DNA from: Niastella sp. OAS944
GTDB taxonomy: Bacteria; Bacteroidota; Bacteroidia; Chitinophagales; Chitinophagaceae
NCBI GenBank assembly: GCA_024809215.1
Contig: JANUBW010000007.1
Location: 372,001-436,000, forward strand
Direction: 5' to 3'
DNA: 64,000 bases
Part shown: positions 61,898 through 64,000 of the stretch, one piece after another
Layout: the number at the start of each line of letters is the position of its first letter
How positions within the stretch are numbered: the stretch's first letter is position 1
The notes under the pieces: model-generated
The model's database searches: none
The model's input: only the letters and a program-made list of their open reading frames with translations
Told to the model about the DNA's origin: nothing
Made by a program: the position numbers and the translations under genes

Positions 61898-62905
61898 ATG
61901 CAAAGTGTTAAGAAAGAGATCGTCATGGGCGGCATTCGCCCCACCGGGTTTTTACACCTTGGCAACTATTTTGGCGCCCTGCGCAATTTTGTGCGTATGC
62001 AGGATGAATATCCCTGCTTTTTTATGCTGGCCGACCTGCATTCGTTGACCACCCACCCCGATACAAAAGAGTTAAAAACTAATATACACCGCGTTCTGGC
62101 CGAGCACCTTGCCAGTGGCCTCGACCCCGAAAAATGCGCCCTGTATTGCCAGAGCCATGTTTTTGAAACCTCTGAGCTATATCTGTACCTGAACATGGTT
62201 TCCATGGTAGGTGAACTGGAAAAAACCCCCACCTTTAAAGATAAAGTGCGGCAGCATCCACAAAACGTAAATTCAGGCCTGTTGACCTACCCGGTATTAC
62301 AGGCAGCCGATATTCTTTTACACCGCGCCCATTTGGTACCGGTAGGTAAAGATCAGGAACAACACCTGGAAATGGCCCGCAATATTGCCGGTCGCTTCAA
62401 TCATCGTTATAGTGAAGTGTTCCCCGAACCTGTTGCTTTTAATTTTGGCAGCGAACTGGTAAAGGTGCCCAGCCTCGATGGCGCCGGTAAAATGAGTAAG
62501 AGCGAGAACCAGATGGCAACCCTCTACCTCAGCGATCCCGATGACCTCATACGCAAAAAAGTAATGAAGGCCACAACCGATAGTGGTCCTAAAGAACCAA
62601 ACACGCCTAAGCCCGATTATATTGAGAACCTGTTCTTACTAATGAAACTGGTAAGCGCGCCGGATGTTATGCAAAAATTTGAAGAGGACTATAACGCATG
62701 TACCATCAGGTATGGTGATATGAAAAAACAGCTGGCCGAAGATATGGTGAACTTTATAGCTCCCATACGCGAAAAGGCTGCGGCTATTCAACAAAATACC
62801 GATTACCTGCAAAAGGTAATGGAACAGGGCGCCGAAAAAGCCCGGCTAAGCGCTCAGGCTACCATGAAAGTGGTGCGTGAGGCAATGGGTTTGAATTATT
62901 ATTAA
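61898..62905 (+). CDS. trpS: Tryptophanyl-tRNA synthetase
   Basis: This class I aminoacyl-tRNA synthetase charges tRNA(Trp) with tryptophan. The 335-residue protein has the HIGH-type motif PTGFLHLGNY at residues 15-24 and the KMSKS loop at 198-202 (AGKMSKSENQ). Length is normal. The start is set at ATG 61898 (MQSVKKEIVMGGIRPTG), just after a -7 box; a TTG at 61871 would include the box and the end of the repeat. A hairpin and the deoxynucleoside kinase follow on the same strand. Confidence 0.96.
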   Translation: MQSVKKEIVMGGIRPTGFLHLGNYFGALRNFVRMQDEYPCFFMLADLHSLTTHPDTKELKTNIHRVLAEHLASGLDPEKCALYCQSHVFETSELYLYLNMVSMVGELEKTPTFKDKVRQHPQNVNSGLLTYPVLQAADILLHRAHLVPVGKDQEQHLEMARNIAGRFNHRYSEVFPEPVAFNFGSELVKVPSLDGAGKMSKSENQMATLYLSDPDDLIRKKVMKATTDSGPKEPNTPKPDYIENLFLLMKLVSAPDVMQKFEEDYNACTIRYGDMKKQLAEDMVNFIAPIREKAAAIQQNTDYLQKVMEQGAEKARLSAQATMKVVREAMGLNYY

Positions 62906-62950
62906 AAAACACCGGCGATACCAGAAAGAATTGATATCTTAATTTTTTAT

Positions 62951-62973
62951 TAGCCCCGCAAGGATCGGGGCTA
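62951..62973. repeat. Hairpin between trpS and the kinase
   Basis: TAGCCCCG (62951-62958) pairs with CGGGGCTA (62966-62973). No T-run follows on the plus strand, so it is a doubtful terminator. Confidence 0.6.
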
Positions 62974-62996
62974 TAACGGGATAGAACTCAACAATA

Positions 62997-63632
62997 ATGG
63001 CAAAAACTAAGAAACCGAAGCATATCGCTGTAGCGGGCAATATCGGTGCGGGCAAAACTACGCTCACTGAGCTCCTCAGTAAACACTACCGCTGGATACC
63101 CCAGTTTGAAGATGTAGACCATAACCCCTATCTGTTCGATTTTTATGACGATATGCCCAGGTGGAGTTTTAACCTGCAGATCTACTTCCTTAACAGCCGT
63201 CTTAAACAACTCAACGATATACATCGCGGTACCGAAACCGTGGTGCAGGACAGGACCATATACGAAGATGCCTACATCTTTGCACCCAACCTGCACGAAA
63301 TGGGTCTTATGAGCAAACGCGATTTCGATAACTATTTCATGTTCTTCGAAACCTTAAAAACAATGGTGCAGCCGCCCGATCTGCTTATCTATCTGAAAGC
63401 ATCGGTGCCAACGCTGGTTGCACAAATTCAAAAGCGTGGCCGCGAATACGAAGAGAATATCAGGCTCGATTACCTCAAACGCCTAAACGATTTCTACAAT
63501 AAATGGATCGATGGCTACAAAGAAGGTCCCCTGCTGGTAATAGACATCGATAAGAACAAGTTCCCCGAAAACGACGAACACCTGGGTGACATCATTCGGA
63601 AGATTGATTCCCAGTTATACGGTTTGTTCTAA
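62997..63632 (+). CDS. Deoxynucleoside kinase
   Basis: This 211-residue kinase is of the dNK/dGK/dCK family, phosphorylating deoxynucleosides for salvage. The P-loop is GNIGAGKT at residues 14-21, the catalytic Glu is in the EDVDHNPYL segment and QDRTIYED matches the family DRS-type motif; the LID arginines are in KRGREYEENIR. Which base it prefers cannot be told. It begins 24 bp after the GC hairpin and 91 bp after trpS. A membrane protein gene starts 7 bp after its stop. Confidence 0.93.
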   Translation: MAKTKKPKHIAVAGNIGAGKTTLTELLSKHYRWIPQFEDVDHNPYLFDFYDDMPRWSFNLQIYFLNSRLKQLNDIHRGTETVVQDRTIYEDAYIFAPNLHEMGLMSKRDFDNYFMFFETLKTMVQPPDLLIYLKASVPTLVAQIQKRGREYEENIRLDYLKRLNDFYNKWIDGYKEGPLLVIDIDKNKFPENDEHLGDIIRKIDSQLYGLF

Positions 63633-63639
63633 ATGCTGT

Positions 63640-64000
63640 ATGCAAAAGCTCCAAAATTTACTTAAAGCACCGCTACACTTTCAGTGGCTGATACTTTTCT
63701 TTGTATTACATGGATACAATGAATTTTTTGGACTAATAAAAGTATCGTCCCTGGTATTGTTAATACTACAGTATAGCGCTGTGGCCTGGGTGTTGTATTA
63801 CGCTAGCCGTAAAATGTACAAAGATGGCTGCAAAGGCGCGCTGCTGGCGACCGTATTGTGTTTTTGCTTTTTATTCTTTGGCGCCATACAGGATGAACTG
63901 GCAAGCCATAGTGCACTTTATTCCTGGTCGTTGTTCACAAGGCTCATACCTGCTATCGGCCTGTTATCGTTATTGGTGTTTGCAGGGCTGTTTTTTTATA
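63640..64000 (+). CDS. Polytopic membrane protein, 3' end cut by window edge
   Basis: From the ATG at 63640 the frame stays open to the end of the window (120 codons). It starts MQKLQNLLKAPLHF and shows at least four hydrophobic segments: FQWLILFFVLHGYNEFFG, VSSLVLLILQYSAVAWVLYY, ALLATVLCFCFLFFGAI and LIPAIGLLSLLVFAGLFFY. Spacing of 7 bp to the kinase suggests one operon. It could be the N-terminal membrane part of a larger enzyme such as a sulfatase-like protein; this is a guess from topology only. No family was recognised. Confidence 0.75.
   Translation, partial: MQKLQNLLKAPLHFQWLILFFVLHGYNEFFGLIKVSSLVLLILQYSAVAWVLYYASRKMYKDGCKGALLATVLCFCFLFFGAIQDELASHSALYSWSLFTRLIPAIGLLSLLVFAGLFFY

Overview
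The window is a gene-dense stretch of a Bacteroidota chromosome, most likely a member of the Chitinophagaceae (Niastella/Chitinophaga-like). The evidence is a SusC/SusD pair, three type IX secretion (T9SS) sorting-domain proteins, a PorP/SprF-PKD gene pair, an atpD-atpC pair separated from the other ATP synthase genes, a DUF2795 protein, promoters with the Bacteroidota -7 element TAnnTTTG, and almost no Shine-Dalgarno sequences. Genus is an inference; phylum is secure. Both window edges cut genes.

Layout. 1-9.5 kb: a truncated acetyltransferase, atpD/atpC, a T9SS cargo protein, a response regulator followed by a sugar-phosphate transferase with a degenerate receiver domain, an outer-membrane barrel protein, a LOG-type phosphoribohydrolase and a sodium/solute symporter. 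10-16 kb: an O-methyltransferase / LysM-glucosaminidase / hpt operon, a vWA (YfbK-like) protein, and grpE-dnaJ. 17-29 kb: a SusC/SusD pair, a MoxR-type AAA+ ATPase with a 784-residue membrane partner, an RlmI-like methyltransferase, a double NTF2-fold protein and an AraC regulator. 29-34 kb: a minimal T9SS-tail protein, a peroxiredoxin, a GH27 alpha-galactosidase and a Tat-exported phosphoesterase that share a LacI-type operator candidate. 34-39 kb: PorP/SprF and a 15-PKD giant cell-surface protein. 39-48 kb: an M32 carboxypeptidase, class Ia ribonucleotide reductase (nrdB-nrdA) and metE under a cobalamin riboswitch. 48-64 kb: a thioesterase, an MG2/TonB-plug protein, Nif3, a zinc-ribbon coiled-coil protein, a TPR protein, recN, fabI, a DUF2795 protein, lolD, a cob(I)alamin adenosyltransferase, a MacB-type ATPase, gatC, trpS, a deoxynucleoside kinase and a truncated membrane protein.

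Most genes are housekeeping or surface genes. Connections seen in the sequence: metE is B12-repressed by a riboswitch while a B12 adenosyltransferase lies 12 kb away; GH27 and the adjacent phosphoesterase carry matching upstream palindromes; the PKD giant is followed by its PorP/SprF partner.

The most unusual signal is not a gene. About nineteen intergenic islands consist of short imperfect tandem units of exactly 7 or 8 nt on one arm, usually mirrored by reverse-complement units on the other arm, giving long imperfect hairpins. The unit sequences differ completely between islands (for example AATGTGAT, TTGGAAT, GTTGCAG, TTCTTAC, CACTAGC, CGGTTNC, GTTAACNN), but the architecture is the same. 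This suggests one generating or maintaining process acting on unrelated sequences. I do not recognise it as a named element class. No CRISPR array, insertion sequence, rRNA or intact tRNA was found.
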